Positions 1-12,123 of a stretch of 64,000 nt of DNA are shown in pieces (position 1 is the first letter of the stretch; each line of letters starts with the position of its first letter). The translations under genes were made by a program, and so were the position numbers. The notes beneath the pieces were generated by a model. It saw nothing but the letters and a program-made list of their open reading frames with translations. It did no database searches and had not been told where the DNA came from. Source of the stretch: Heloderma charlesbogerti (Eukaryota > Chordata > Lepidosauria > Squamata > Helodermatidae); assembly GCA_026122225.1 (NCBI GenBank), contig JANEZZ010001678.1, positions 744,001-808,000 on the forward strand, in the 5' to 3' direction.

Positions 1-257
1 ATGCAGTCAAGTGGTCACCAGGTCTTACACCCAATGCCTTTCTTAATTCAATAGCTCTCCTTTTTCTCCTTCTCCTGTTGTTGTTGTTATGCTGGTTCCA
101 TGAATGTGCAGGGTGCTTTACAGAATAACAAACAGTAAGACAATTTGCTGCCCTGAAGAATTTAAAGTCTAAAATGCAACAAAGGGGGAGGCAACAGAAA
201 GTGTCCTGCACTTATGAAGTTAGAAAAGGCAAGCATTTACCACACTGACTAGACCAG

Positions 258-362
258 TCTACCCCAATTTGATGCTCTCCAGATGTGACAACTCCCAGCA
301 TCCCCCAGCAAGATGCTGGGAGTTGTATTCCAATGTATCTGGAGAGTACCTGGTTGGGGAAA
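258..362. mobile_element. Foldback MITE-like repeat (copy 1)
   Basis: Two inverted arms face each other: one with CTCCAGATG and CAACTCCCAGCAT, the other with ATGCTGGGAGTTG and ATCTGGAGAG. The same inverted design recurs at 45002-45134, 49905-50030 and partly 51137-51215. This is a common non-autonomous DNA element in reptile genomes; its superfamily cannot be settled here. Confidence 0.55.
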
Positions 363-1406
363 ACTGAACTAGATTGTCAATGCCTTTACCATTCTCAGAA
401 GGTTTCCGGCAAAGATGCAGACATCCTGGTTGCTGGCCCCAAAGTGCAAAGCAATTGCTTTTCATGCTGCTTTAGGTCCTTGAAATGGAAAAAAAATTAG
501 AGAGCTGCATTTTCTCAGTTATATTGCTTCCTTCACAAGACTTTTTTCCTTATTTCCTTAGGTTTATTTTAGAGATCTTTATCCATGGAAAAATATGAGC
601 AATTTTTAAAACAGTAAGATAGGGAGTGGGGAGGAGGGAGCTCATCCTTCACCATGTCTCAGGATCTCTGCAGCAGGCAAGAATATGGGTGAAATCCAAC
701 TCTGTGCAAGTGGAAGGCAGCTCACACAGCAGATCTTTCCCTTCTCCCCCTCAGTTCTGCAGCCCCTTGCACCCCCCCAAGCTTCTCCAGGATGTTGTGG
801 GGACCTACAAAACACTGAGGGTTGTGTCTTATGGGGCTGCAGTAGGAGGGAATCATCCAAAATTGGGTGGAGGAATCTTGCACTGCTTGTGCAATGTAAC
901 TGATTTGGGGGATTCCCCCCTCCCACTGCACAACCCACAGTGTTTGCTAGGTCCCCCCAATTTTTTGGAGAGGCTTTTATGTGGGTCCAGATGCTCCAGG
1001 GGCAGGGAGAGAGAGAGAGAGAGAGAGAGCAACCTTGCCTCCTACTCATGAAACACTGGATTTCACCCAATATTCCTTTCTTTTCAGAAATAGTAAGATT
1101 TAGGGACCTATTTATACACTCCTGAAGATAAAGCAACAGCATCCTCTGAAAGCTCTTAATTATCAGTTGAGATTAAAATCCACAGTCACATATATATTTT
1201 AGCATTTCCCTTACCTTCCCCATTCATGGTCAAAAACAGATAACTTCTAAAACAAAATGACAAACACTTTCTGTCAATGGCTGGCATGCAACTCATTAGG
1301 TATGGTAGCACTGTCACCCTCAAGGGCCTATTATGTTGTGGAAATTATGAATTCGGGATTTGCCTCACGATTTGCTATTTTGCCAAATTTGATGTGCAAA
1401 TTAGGT
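363..1406. other. Intergenic, no gene recognised
   Basis: Small open frames on both strands have no family resemblance. A short (GA)n tract lies near 1007-1030. This stretch lies downstream of the leftmost variable exon and is probably part of the long intron leading to the constant exons. Confidence 0.5.
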
Positions 1407-1917
1407 CTTACTTCCTGGGGAATAAAATGCTTGATATTCCAAAGTTAGTAGCCACATTTACACTTTGGCTAATAAGCAAGTACCAAGAGTGCCAAGCTAC
1501 CCCCTGGATGGTGGGGGCAGGGCTAAGAGAGGCCATGTGACATCGGGAGTGGGGGCAGAGCCACAACAATGCAAGAATGGTGGTACATTTGCACCAGCTG
1601 CAGAAAATATAAGACACAAACTGGTATCAGCCACAAAAGAAGACAGTGGTTGGAAAAAGGTATAATTATATTGATCTGACTGATTGATGTGTTTTAGTTT
1701 TCATTACTCATAGTCAAGACGTTTATATAACTAATGTTTATGTATTAATATATTTTGTGATCTTTAAGCTTATTTAAATGACCTGATTTGTTCTGTAGTA
1801 TTACAGTATCTATACAGACTTGAGATATATTACTTTGATTTTATATGCCAATTCTACTTTACCTTTACATGTCTTTGTCTGTATTATGGTTTTCTTTCTG
1901 TAGTTGGTAAATTGCTC
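1407..1917. repeat. Segmental duplication, unit A, first block
   Basis: This block aligns by eye with 14136-14855. Shared landmarks in the same order include CTTACTTCCTGG, GGTGGGGGCAGGGCTA, a run near 1600-1660 matching 14560-14610, and AAATGACCTGATTTGTTCTGT-like sequence near 1775 and 14717. It marks the left part of the first of two tandem units that each carry a type I/type II protocadherin pair. Confidence 0.75.
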
Positions 1918-3133
1918 TGGAGCCAATCTACATGTGTGATTTACTGCACAGGGGAAGCACTTCAGGGTCATTTGGGACCCATGACGTTGTGGCCACCCCG
2001 CTGCTTCCCCCTCTAAAATGCAGATTTACTGAAAGTTGTTTTAGCACACATTTTACCTTAAATGTGGCTCCTGCATGCTTCAGCTGCAGAGTGCCCCATT
2101 CACCCAAATTAAAACCTGCATGCTGGACATGCCTGGGGCGTGTCTGTGCCTGGTCAGGAGAGAGGGGTTGGGAGAACAGCCTGCTATGTCTACTCAGATG
2201 TAAGGAGCACAGGCAAGAAAGCAAGCCAAAGGGTTGGTGAAGGAGCACCATAAGGGCCTGCTGTTCTGCTGCCACCTGCCCTCCCCACCGCCTCTGTGGC
2301 ATCTTTCTCGGTGCAGTCTCGCAATTCCAATGTATCATGATAGGGGCTTGACTCATTCATAGAATGCAACCTGTTCTCTCCATTCATAAAAGTGCAGTTT
2401 TAAATTTTCATCTTTCAAAATATCCCAATGGTGGATGAGAGGGGAGAGGTGTGGGGTTAAAGTACGGGGGCGTAATTCAGTTTTGCGAGAGCTGGACCAT
2501 AAGGAAGGCTGAGTGAAGGAAGATAGATGCTTTTGAACTGTGGTGCTGGAGGAAAATTCTGAGAGTGCCTTGGCCTGCAAGAAGATCAAACCAGTCCATA
2601 CTCCAGGAAATAAACCCAGACTGCTCACTTGAGGGAATGATTGAAGGCAAAACTGAAGTTCTTTGGCCACATAATGGGAAGACAGGATAGCCTGGAGAAG
2701 ATGCTGATGCTAGGGAAAGTGGAAGGCAAAAGGAAGAGGGGCCGACCAAGGGCAAGATGGATGGATGATATTCTGGAGGTGACGGACTCGACCTTGGGGG
2801 AGCTGGGGGTGGCGATGGCCAACAGGAAGCTCTGGCGTGGGCTGGTCCATGAAGTCACGAAGAGTCGGAAGCGACTGAACGAATAAACGACAAAAACTTC
2901 CCTGATCAGGGAAGCATGGACAGGGGCAAGGAATAAGTAACAACTCTGTGTTTAATGAATCCTCAAAGTAAGGAGGAATGATATGCAGTGTGACTTGTGA
3001 AAGCACGTTTTAAGGTACTGTATAATCTGCTTTTCTGGCTACATGTGTCTCTGATGGACCAAAGCTGATTTCATGAAAATCCGCATTAAACATGAAAGTA
3101 CTTCACATTCTGTTGCCATGTAGATCAAGCCCT
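1918..3133. other. Insertion present only in unit A
   Basis: In unit B the flanks TTGCTCTGG and TCTCTGTGGCAAACA are adjacent near 14850-14870. In unit A they are separated by this 1.2-kb block. Both ends carry ATCTACATG in inverted orientation, so it may be a DNA element, but no clear target duplication was found. A BovB fragment lies inside it at about 2480-2905. Confidence 0.5.
2480..2905 (+). mobile_element. BovB (RTE) LINE 3' fragment
   Basis: The translation has the C-terminal BovB landmarks: AFELWCWRKI-like text broken by small changes, then KLKFFGHIMGRQDSLEKML, GKRKRGRPRARWMDDI and HEVTKSRKRLNE. It ends in AATAAACGAC. The RT domain is missing, so this is a 5'-truncated copy. It closely resembles the 3' end of the copy at 15800-16715. 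Confidence 0.85.
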
Positions 3134-3441
3134 GGTCTCTGTGGCAAACATGATACAGTCAACCATGTCATGGCTAAGGCATGAGCTGCGAACCAGGGAA
3201 ATCCCAGTTCAAATATCACTTCAGCCAGAAATCCACTAGCATTATCTTTCAGTTCTTGAGACAAAAACATTATATGGTGAACTACTGTGGGGACACATTC
3301 GTCTGGATAAGGAGGGATACTTACTGAGTTACTATGGACATGTTTGTGAAGCACCTTGGATATTTGAAATGCATGATATTAATTCAAGTTCTTCTTTTGG
3401 TGAATAATTTCTCCTTAATATCTGCTTTGCTATTTTGCTTA
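3134..3441. repeat. Segmental duplication, unit A, second block
   Basis: This block aligns with 14858-15200. Shared landmarks are CATGTCATGGCTAAGGCATG, TCAGCCAGAAAT and CTATGGACATGTTTGTGAAG. The alignment resumes after the element at 3442-3883, where 3884-4030 matches about 15200-15350. Confidence 0.75.
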
Positions 3442-3883
3442 GGGAGCAATCCTACCGGGATAGGCAGCCTCCTCCGAACTCGGAAACGAGTGCCTATCCA
3501 ATGCAGGACAGGAGAAGCGCGGAGGGAATCATGCCCTCTGTGCTTCAGCCAACCTGCATTTGTGGCTAGACAGCTGATTTTGGCTATCTAGACACAGGAA
3601 GTCGGAGCGGGGGAAGCGGTGGCCGGACGACACGTTGGATGTGTCATACCGGCATTTCCGAGTTCCCAGCCTCGGCACGCCCCCATGGATGCCCCGTTTT
3701 CCCCACTGCGCTCCTCTTCTGAGTGCGGGGCTGTTCTGTGCTGCCTGCAAGGCAGCACGGGAGGGAGTAAAGGTTGGTTCTCAGGGAACCGACCTTGGAG
3801 TGTGGGCTCCGAGGTTGGTTCCCGGGAACCAACCTATCCAATGGCCGTCTAAGCTGCTGACTAGCAGCCATAGGATTGCGCCC
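3442..3883. mobile_element. Non-autonomous DNA transposon with 13-bp inverted ends
   Basis: The 442-bp element starts GGGAGCAATCCTA and ends TAGGATTGCGCCC, which are inverted repeats with one mismatch. The paralogous position in unit B (near 15195) lacks it, so the insertion is younger than the segmental duplication. The flanks (CTTA and TTTA) leave the target duplication unresolved. It encodes no transposase. Confidence 0.65.
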
Positions 3884-4539
3884 TTTATTTTTAGTCCTCA
3901 TTCTAGCATTGTACATGTTGCTGAAATTAAACTAGCCCCCCCCCCCATTTTCACTGTTTTAAAACAGAGCAAAACATCACAAGTCTGGAGGTCTAAGTTC
4001 CATAGTAAGATCTCTCCCTCCTCCCTGCACAGTTGCTAAGCTACCCCTTGGGTTCTTAGGATATTTCACAAGGTTTCACTAAGTTCTGTGCCTTCTGGGT
4101 TTTTGGTAAATACATCCAAAGTGCTTCCCCACTCCCCTATGGCTGGGCCAAAGTGAGGAGTCCTTGGCAAAAGGGCCTAGAAACTCCCCAAGCAGCTGGA
4201 CAGACTAGGGTGAGTCAGGAGGTTTAACTTGATTGGTGAGAGCCGATCATAATTCTTTTGGGGCATATACAAGTGCCTTATTGCAAGGGATCTGCCAGTA
4301 AGGTAATACTCCCCACCCCCACCCCTGCTGCCATGCAGATCCATAAAAAAAGATAGCCTGGATATACTTAAGATATTAGCACTGTGGGGAGCGGAGGGCA
4401 GGGTGGTGATGGATCAGAATCACACCTACTTCAACAAGTTCAGCTGAAGGTGTGATCAGAGTGTGCACACATCCAAGTGGTTGCACATGTACTCAGTAGT
4501 ACACATACCTGGGGAACCTGCCATTTGCAGCAGGCACTT

Positions 4540-4787
4540 CTATGTATCTACATTCTATGCAGACATTTAGATTTGCATGTAGAGGTCAAGATCAGGGAAT
4601 GTGGGTGAGATCCTGCCCACCTGTCTACACTTGCACTGAACGTGGTAATGTGAGAGAAGCAGAGGAAATATATTAATTGTCTAGATTATAGACTCAGCCA
4701 TTTATTACAGTATATATATTTAAATCCTCAATCCCAATAAAGAGATGCATAGATTGTAAATTAGGTACCGATCGAAAGAAAACTCAC
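4540..4787. repeat. Duplicated 3' flank of type I exon, unit A
   Basis: This flank aligns with 16800-17515. Shared landmarks are TGCAGAC, GTGAGATCCTG, GATTATAGACTCAGCCA and AATAAA.AGATGCATA. It lies immediately downstream of the splice donor of the exon ending at 4788. In unit B the same flank has been pushed away from the donor by an L2 insertion. Confidence 0.75.
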
Positions 4788-7187
4788 CATATTAGCTTTA
4801 TCCATCTCAGAATTTAGGATATTGCCTCCATTGGCTGCCAGAAACACATCAGACTTATTGTCACAACCAATTTGAACACTGGGTGCTGGAAAAGTAAATT
4901 CATGCATCCTGGACTCAGATGACAAGCAGAGCTGATAGGAATAAGGCAATGTCCCTTCCTCAAAGTTTGGTGGGAATATGACAGCATTGTTTGGATGGGG
5001 GACAGGACCAAAGCACTGCAGGAATTTGGGATTCCCCGATCGTCGAAGCTTCATCATAATGACCAGAGTCACTGTCAAGAGGAATAAGAACGAAATCAAA
5101 GCTAAGGCCAGAACCAAGTAGAACTGGAGATCAGACTGATTCTCTGAGCCGCTGGATTGGTTGTTGATTTCCGGAAGTGCCTCTTGGAAGTTTTCGGCAA
5201 AGACCAGGTTGAGACTCACAGTAGCAGACAGTGCTGGCTGCCCGTTATCCCTTACTAAGATCACTAGCTTCTGCTTCGCAGCATCCCTTTCCAAAAACAT
5301 CCGCGATGTCCTGATCTCACCGTTATGGGGCCCGATGGTGAAGAGCCCTGGCTCAGTGGCCTGCAGCAGATGGTAGGAGAGCCAAGCGTTGTGCCCGGAG
5401 TCAGCATCCACTGCCACCACCTTCGTCACCAGGTAACCCTCCTCTGCCGAGCGTGGCACCATCTCAAACATGGCTGATCCCTCCACCCCTTGGGACGGGT
5501 AGAGAATTTGAGGGCTTTTGTCATTCTGGTCCAGGATAAACACTGCCACCGTGGCATCGCTGCTGAGGGGTGGGGAGCCGCCATCTTGTGCCCTCACCAC
5601 CAGTTGAAGCTCCCTGCATTGTTCGTAGTCAAAGGAGCGCTGAGCATAGATCGTCCCAGTTTCAGAGTTGATGGAGAGGTAAGACGAGAGAGGGAGCTCC
5701 TCAGTGTGGCTGCTGAGGATGGAGTAAGTGATTTGAGCATTGCGGCCCAGATCTGGGTCTGAGGCTTTGACACTGAAAATGGAGGAGCCTGAAGGATTGT
5801 TCTCTGGCACGTAGGCAGTGTAAGAGGGTTTCTCGAAGGCAGGGGCGTTATCATTAATATCGGAAATCTGCACTGAGATGGTTCTGTCTGTGTAAAGAGG
5901 CGGTGTGCCGTTGTCTGTGGCTGTGATGGTGATATTGTATTCTGGAGTGCTTTCTCTGTCCAAGGGACCATCCGTAAGAAGCTTATAGAAGTTACTGGAT
6001 GCTGATACTATTTTGAATGGCAAAACATCTTTTACATGGCAAGTAACTCTCCCATTATCCCCAGAATCTCTATCACTTACGCTGATAAGGGCTACCAGAG
6101 TTCCTACTGCAGAATCTTCAGGTACAGGGCTGGATAAAGAAGCAAGAATAACTTCTGGGGCGTTGTCATTCTCATCCATTATCTTTATTTCAACATTACA
6201 GTGAGCCACTAATCCACCTCCATCTCTTGCTTCTACTGCCATCACATATCTCCCCGTTTCCTCAAAGTCCAGGTCTTCCTTAACTGTAATTGTCCCATCT
6301 TGTGGATCCAAGTAGAATTTCTGACCAGCACTTTCAGGGATGTTGCTAAAATTGTAGTTGATGTGGCCATTTGAGCCCTCATCCCTATCTGTGGCTTTCA
6401 CCTGTATTACTGAAAATCCATGTGGTGTGTTCTCTCTGAGGTTTACTACGTATGTGTCTTGAGCAAAGAGAGGTGAGTTGTCATTGGCATCAATGACACT
6501 AATCCATATTTTGGCGGTCCCAGTTTTGGCAGGCTCCCCCCCATCCAGAGCCATAAGGATTAAATGGAAACTGTTTTCACTTTCGCGATCCAGCTGTTTG
6601 TTCAGTACTAGTCTGGGATATTTATTTCCATCTTCTCTCTGTCTAACTTCCAGAATAAAATACTGATTTATGCTAAGGTGGTAATCCTGGAGAGAGTTCA
6701 CCCCAATATCAGGATCTTCCGCTTGTCCAAGGAGAAATGTGGTTCCTGGTAAAGAAGATTCACTTATCTCTAACTTGATATAATCTTTTATGAAATGTGG
6801 TGTGTTATCATTAATGTCTTGGATCTCTACAGTTATATGAAAAATATTCATTGGACTGTCAGCCACCACTTCAAAACTGATGGGGCAGAATGCAGTTTCC
6901 CCACATAAAACCTCCCTGTCAATCCTGTCATTGACATATAGATTCCCATTTTCTGCACTTACAGTGAAATGTTGGTTTTTACCTAGAGAAAGGATATGCA
7001 GATTGTGATTAGCTATTTCTCCAGGATCTAGCCTCAAATCTTTGGCAAGGTTTCCCACAAGGGAACCCTTTTCCATTTCCTCAGGGATTGAATACCGAAT
7101 GTGCTCTGAGGCAGTTTGGCAGAACAAAGACAATAATAAGAGAAGTACTTGCCTCCTTGCAGGAGTATCTTCAATCCTGCTGTCCAT
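4788..7187 (-). CDS. Clustered protocadherin variable exon, gamma-B-like, type I copy 1
   Basis: This 800-codon first exon encodes a neuronal adhesion protein that would be spliced to common gamma constant exons outside the window. Signal peptide is about residues 1-27. EC1 spans about 28-132 and includes the C-x5-C loop at C95/C101. EC2 is 133-241, EC3 242-345, EC4 346-450, EC5 451-561 and EC6 562-675. The membrane helix is about 688-712 and the variable cytoplasmic tail 713-800. Inter-repeat calcium motifs are DINDN, DANDN, DENDN and DINDN; the EC5-EC6 linker reads DQNDK instead of DxNDN. The exon ends ...AAT ATG before GTGAGT (donor 4782-4787); coding beyond that to the next stop is intron. 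The start is the first ATG, about 260 bp below its CSE. AHCNVEI in EC3 and GTLPYSYQ in the tail favour gamma-B over gamma-A, alpha or beta. Confidence 0.93.
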
Positions 7188-7447
7188 TCCACTTGCTGAG
7201 AAAAGCTGGGGAGATTCAAATTCCCATATAGATGCAGAAATACTCCATTAGAGAGTATAAACAATGTCACTGGTTTCTGCCAAAATCCTGAATGTTGCAG
7301 TGGTTTTCTTTTCTCAGCAAAAGTGTTTGCATGTCCCTGTGTTCTGCTCTTTCTGAGATATGCTGTCCATGGCTGAGCAATCACACGGCAGGAAGCATCC
7401 GTCAGTGGACTCCCAGGCTCCCAGCTCGTCTTTGAGAACTATGTTGT

Positions 7448-7487
7448 CCAACAGCGGCACTCTGAGTCTCAGATGGAGAACTGCAAG
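7448..7487 (-). promoter_or_regulatory. Protocadherin CSE promoter motif for exon starting 7187
   Basis: Plus-strand text begins CCAACAGCGGCACTCTGAG and ends GAGAACTGCAAG. Read on the gene strand it contains the CGCT core of the conserved sequence element, which binds CTCF in mammalian clustered protocadherins. It sits about 260-300 bp upstream of the ATG and recurs above all seven exons. Confidence 0.85.
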
Positions 7488-7499
7488 AGCTGTCTTCTC

Positions 7500-8712
7500 T
7501 TTTAATCAAATGATATGGAAGGGATTTCTGTTTTTTCTCATCCTTACATATCATCATTCTGAGACAGAGTATACAAAATGTCCTGTGGTTTCGTAAATTA
7601 TTTATTTTTTAGTATTTTGTGTGTTTTGTCAGTTTATAAACAGCAACCCCCCTTCATTAGAAAAACTACTAGTAGAAAGCAAGCAATAATACATTTCCAT
7701 GTTTCAGTTCTATATCTTCTTAAGGTGGAACGGATGGCTCCCTGAGGCTTTCTGGTGGATATAAATGGAATGAAGGATAGATGGAAGAGACTTCCAGCAC
7801 TCACAATGTTGTCCAGGGAATTTTTGTAATCTCCTCAAACTACTCTCCCTGAGTGCTGAGGAATGCCCGAGAAATGGTACAATTTTGAAATAAAAACACA
7901 AATATATAAAAAAATATTTTGTCCATTTCTAGGGTCATTTCACTGACTATACAACAGCTAATTTGGCAGAGTTCATGAGTATACACCTCAGAGAAAACTG
8001 CAGCCCAACTGAACTGACTGATTAATGTGTCTCTGTATTAAAACATTTGCAAACCTATTATTGTTGCACTGAAACTTTATATTTGTATTTGCAGTGATGC
8101 AGCTAGGCCATTTTAGGCCCTGAACGTAATGCCCCCTGCCTCTTTAGATGGCCTTGTGTATTACTCTAGATGTGAAGCACCCAGTTAACATTTCTCTTCT
8201 CCCTTCCCCGCCATTCCATTCTTCACAACTGGTCCTACATTCCTGAAAAGTTAGAGCAAGCAACAGAAAACCCTGTTTGCCAACCCTGATAAAAAAAGAA
8301 ATAACTTGAGCACGTGCAGTTTTGCATTTTAAACATAAATCATAGCAATATCATGACTACAGGACTAACATGGAGTTTGCTTCTGTTGCCTTGATCCTAA
8401 ATACATTTACTTGGGAAAAAGCACTGTTTTGTCACAGAAATAAGAATAATATACTTTCAAAGTAAATATAATAAAATGAGCATGTATAACCAGGTACACG
8501 CCCAGTCCGCTGCCCCCTAGCTCTAAAATGTTCAAGAAGAGAGGATGCTGCGGTGAGCAGTGTCAGCCTCGGTGGGCCCCAACCTGCCTGTGCCAGCCTA
8601 GATGCTGACGCAGGGCCTGACTGCCATGGTCCCCATCACCTGCTGCTCTCTGGATGGTTGTTTGCCCTTAGGCTGCAGGGGCCCTGGGCTTCAGCCCTAG
8701 CTGCACTCATGT
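7500..8712. other. Intergenic, no gene recognised
   Basis: AT-rich sequence between the first CSE and an L2 tail. No frame has family resemblance. Confidence 0.5.
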
Positions 8713-8830
8713 GTATTTCATTCATTCATTCATTCATTCATTCATTCATTCATTCAATTTCTATACCGCCCCATAGCCAAAGCTCTCTGGGTGGTTCACA
8801 GAAATTATTTCAAAATGTAATAATAGGTGT
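8713..8830 (-). mobile_element. L2-type LINE 3' end with tetranucleotide tail
   Basis: The reverse complement reads CCACCCAGAGAGCTTTGG then GGCGGTATAGAAATTGAATG repeats, the usual squamate L2 terminus. The (ATTC)n tract at about 8717-8756 is its tail. No coding remains. Confidence 0.65.
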
Positions 8831-8889
8831 AGGTGCAGACATAAAAATGTGTGAAATGGTGCCCAGACACCACAGATACTTATAAAGTT

Positions 8890-9300
8890 ATTTTTAAAAG
8901 CTTTCAGAATTACTGTGCATGATAGAATTTTCTCCTAATGTATCACACTTCAGATGTTTTTTTTTTAAATGTACCATTATTTCACCAAAAGGCTGCTTGT
9001 AAATGTTCTCCTCACCTTGTCAGCCAGTGCATTTTATGGCGATGCACTGGCTACTTTAGGTGACACTTGGTGCTGTAGTTAAGTGAATCCTTATGGATCT
9101 CTGCAGGGGAGTCCTGGTGTTTGGAAAACTTTTCTTCTCTTGACATACTTGGTTGATTGATATTGTTCCACGATATCGTTCTAGCTACTGATCATGCTTC
9201 AGTGATGAATATTGGTCTAAAGACCTTCAGGGATGAAGCCTGTAAGCTCAACATCACAGAAGTGCCATCTCTAAGGAAACCCACAGATGATTTTTTTTTC
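8890..9300. repeat. Segmental duplication, unit A, third block
   Basis: This block aligns with about 22080-22450. Shared landmarks include TTTGTCAGCCAGT-like text, TTTTCTTCTCT, GTTCTAGCTA and TTGAATATTGG-like text, in order. It lies downstream of the type II exon in both units. Confidence 0.65.
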
Positions 9301-9699
9301 TTTTTAAATGGATTGTGTTAAATAAACAAATCCACACCCAGTTCTTCAATGAATGAATCACAATATTAAATGTTCTGAATCCTCAAAAATCTCTTGAGGA
9401 GCAGTGGATGGTGCTATCTCGGATTCCTCCTCCTGAGGTCATAGTTGTGCCTAAAGCCATAGGATTGCTCTCTTAAGTTTCACTACACTGTCAAGTGAAT
9501 AGCCTAACTAGCTACTATAGAACTTTATTTTTACTTGAAGGCCTAAAACTTTTGGCCTCCATACTTTCTAATCTGCTTCAAGCACAGAGGCTACATAAAA
9601 TACCAATACAACTTTTCAAGCTAGAATATCCTATGAGTACATGACTGAAGCTAAATTTTCCATTTTGCAATTCAAATAATTCCCAAAAAGAAAGCTTAC

Positions 9700-12123
9700 C
9701 GTGTCAACATTCTCCGTCTGAGAATTTAAATTATTTACTGCATTGTCTGTGAAAGGCATATCAGATTTCTCACTGCAAAGGATACTGTCTGCAATCTGAG
9801 TATTGGGAGTCAGGAAGGAAAACTCATTTTTCCTGGATTCTGAAGACAGACGGAGCTGGTAGGAATACGGCAAAGTCCCATCTTCAAAATTAGGGGGAAA
9901 TATGGCACCGGCCTTGGAATGGGGAATGGGATCAAAGCACTGCAAGAACTTGGGATTCCCTGACTGCCGGAGCTTCATCATAATGGCCAGAATCACTGTC
10001 AAGAGGAATAAGGATGACATCGCAGCTAAGGCCAGCACCAAATAGAACTGTAGATCAGGCTGATAGTCGGAGCTACTCGACTGGGTTTTCATCTCCGGAA
10101 GAGCCTCCTGGAAGTTCTCAGCAAACACCAGGTTCAGAGTAATGGTGGCCGAGAGAGGCGGCTGCCCGTTATCCTTCACCACGACCACTAGCCTCTGCTT
10201 CACCACATCCCTCTCCACAAAGGCCCTCGCTGACCTGATCTCACCAGTGTGAGAGCCAACAGTGAAGAGCGCTGGCTCAGTGGCTTGAATCAGATGGTAG
10301 GACAGCCAGGCGTTGTGTCCGGAATCAGCGTCCATGGCCACCACCTTTGTTACAAGATAGTCTGCCTCGGCTGAACGAGGCACCATCTCAAACAAGGCGG
10401 AGCCTTTGGCTTCTTGCGAAGGGGACAGGATACGAGGGCTGTTATCATTCCGATCCAGAATAAACACCCTCACGGTGACATTGCTGCTGAGAGGGGGAGA
10501 ACCGCCATCTTGGGCCTTCACTTGCAGCTGGAACTCCCTGAATTGTTCATAGTCGAAGGACCACTGGGCATAGATTGTGCCAGTCCCAGAATTAATGGAG
10601 ATATATGAGGAGATGGGGAGCTCCCCAATGTTGCTGTTGAGGATGGAGTACGTGATCTGTGCGTTTTGGTCCACATCTGGGTCAGAGGCTTTAATGCTGA
10701 AAACGGAGGCACCGGAAGGATTGTTTTCTGGCACATAGATGCTGTAGGAAGGCCTCTCAAAAGCAGGGGCATTGTCATTGACATCAGAGATTTGTAGGGA
10801 GATGGTTTTATGTGTGGAAAGTGGTGGGATCCCTTTGTCAGTAGCTGTGATTGTAATATTATACTCAGGAGTTCTTTCTCTGTCTAGTGGACTGTCAGAC
10901 AGGAGCTTGTAGTAATTGTTAGATGTGGGAAGAATCTTGAAGGGCAAATCATCTTGTATATAGCAAGTAATCTTTCCATTATCACCAGTATCTTTGTCAT
11001 TTACATTGATGAGAGCAATCACTGTTCCTGACAGACTATCTTCAGGGATTGGGCTGAACACAGAAGCTAACATCACTTCTGGGGTATTATCATTCTCATC
11101 AATAATAGTTATTTCAATATCGCAATGTGTCACCAACCCTCCACCATCCTTTGCTGCTACTGTCATAGTATATTCTTTGGTTTCCTCAAAATCCAAGTGC
11201 TCCATAAGAGAAATTACCCCATTTGTTGGATCAAGGCTGAATTTCTTCTGCCCATTCACTGGTACGTTGCTGAATTCATATCTGATCTGAGCATTTGTAC
11301 CAGCATCTTTATCAGAGGCTATAACCTGGAGAACAAGGGACCCTACAGGAGTATTTTCATGTAAACTGACCTTGTAGACATGTTGAGTGAAGATGGGTGG
11401 GTTGTCATTGGCATCAGTGACATTAATCCATATCTGGGCAGTCCCTGTTTTTCTAGGTTCACCCCCATCTAGGGCAGTAAGGATCAGGTGAATGCTCTGT
11501 TCATTTTCCCTATCAAGCGGTTCCTGCAACACCAATTCTGCATACTTATTTCCATCTTTTCTCTCTCTAACTTCCAAGGTGAAGTACTGTTTGGCGCTAA
11601 GCTGGTAATCCTGGAGAGAATTCATCCCTATGTCAGGATCTTCTGCTTTCCCAAGGAGAAATCGGGTGCCTGGTAAAGTAGATTCAGTGATCTCCAGCTG
11701 GATCCTGCCACTGAAGAACTGTGGTGCATTGTCATTAATGTCCTGGATTGCTACAGTTAAATGGAAAATATCAAGGGGGTTTTCAACCACCACTTCTAAA
11801 GTAACAAAGCACAGTGCAGTTGTGCCACATATCTCCTCCCTGTCAATCCTGTCACTCACATAGAGGTTTCCGTTCTCTGCATTTATACGGAAATACTGCA
11901 TTTTCGCTGCAGAGACAGCATGCAGGTTACGCCTTGCGAGCTCTCTGGCACCCAGCCCCAGGTCCTTGGCGAGGTTCCCCACAACGGACCCCTTTGCCAT
12001 CTCCTCGGGGACGGAATAGCGAATCTGCTCGGAGGCAGCCCAGCAGGAGCACGGCGACAGCAGCAAGAGAAGCAGCACTTGCCTTGCGAGCGCCCTGCCA
12101 TCCTCTTCCTCCCTTCGGTCCAT
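9700..12123 (-). CDS. Clustered protocadherin variable exon, gamma-B-like, type II copy 1
   Basis: This 808-codon first exon encodes a leader and signal peptide (about 1-31, rich in L and C), EC1 starting [11 protein letters not shown], then EC2-EC6, a membrane helix in [19 protein letters not shown], and a variable tail. The EC1 loop is ICGTTALC. The calcium linkers are all canonical, including DRNDN between EC5 and EC6, unlike type I. EC1 resembles mammalian PCDHGB ([15 protein letters not shown]). The exon ends at donor GTAAGC (9694-9699), phase 0, after codon T. The first 118 or so residues, the 5'UTR and the promoter are almost identical to the copy starting at 25534, while EC2-EC3 differ. 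The 5' part is notably CpG-rich. The 3' flank aligns with that of the copy at 23105-25534. Confidence 0.93.

Noticed and set aside
4761..4787. Coding past the splice donors in each variable exon
   Set aside because: All seven exons have a phase-0 GT donor before the stop. The extra 7-22 codons differ between copies and are intronic.
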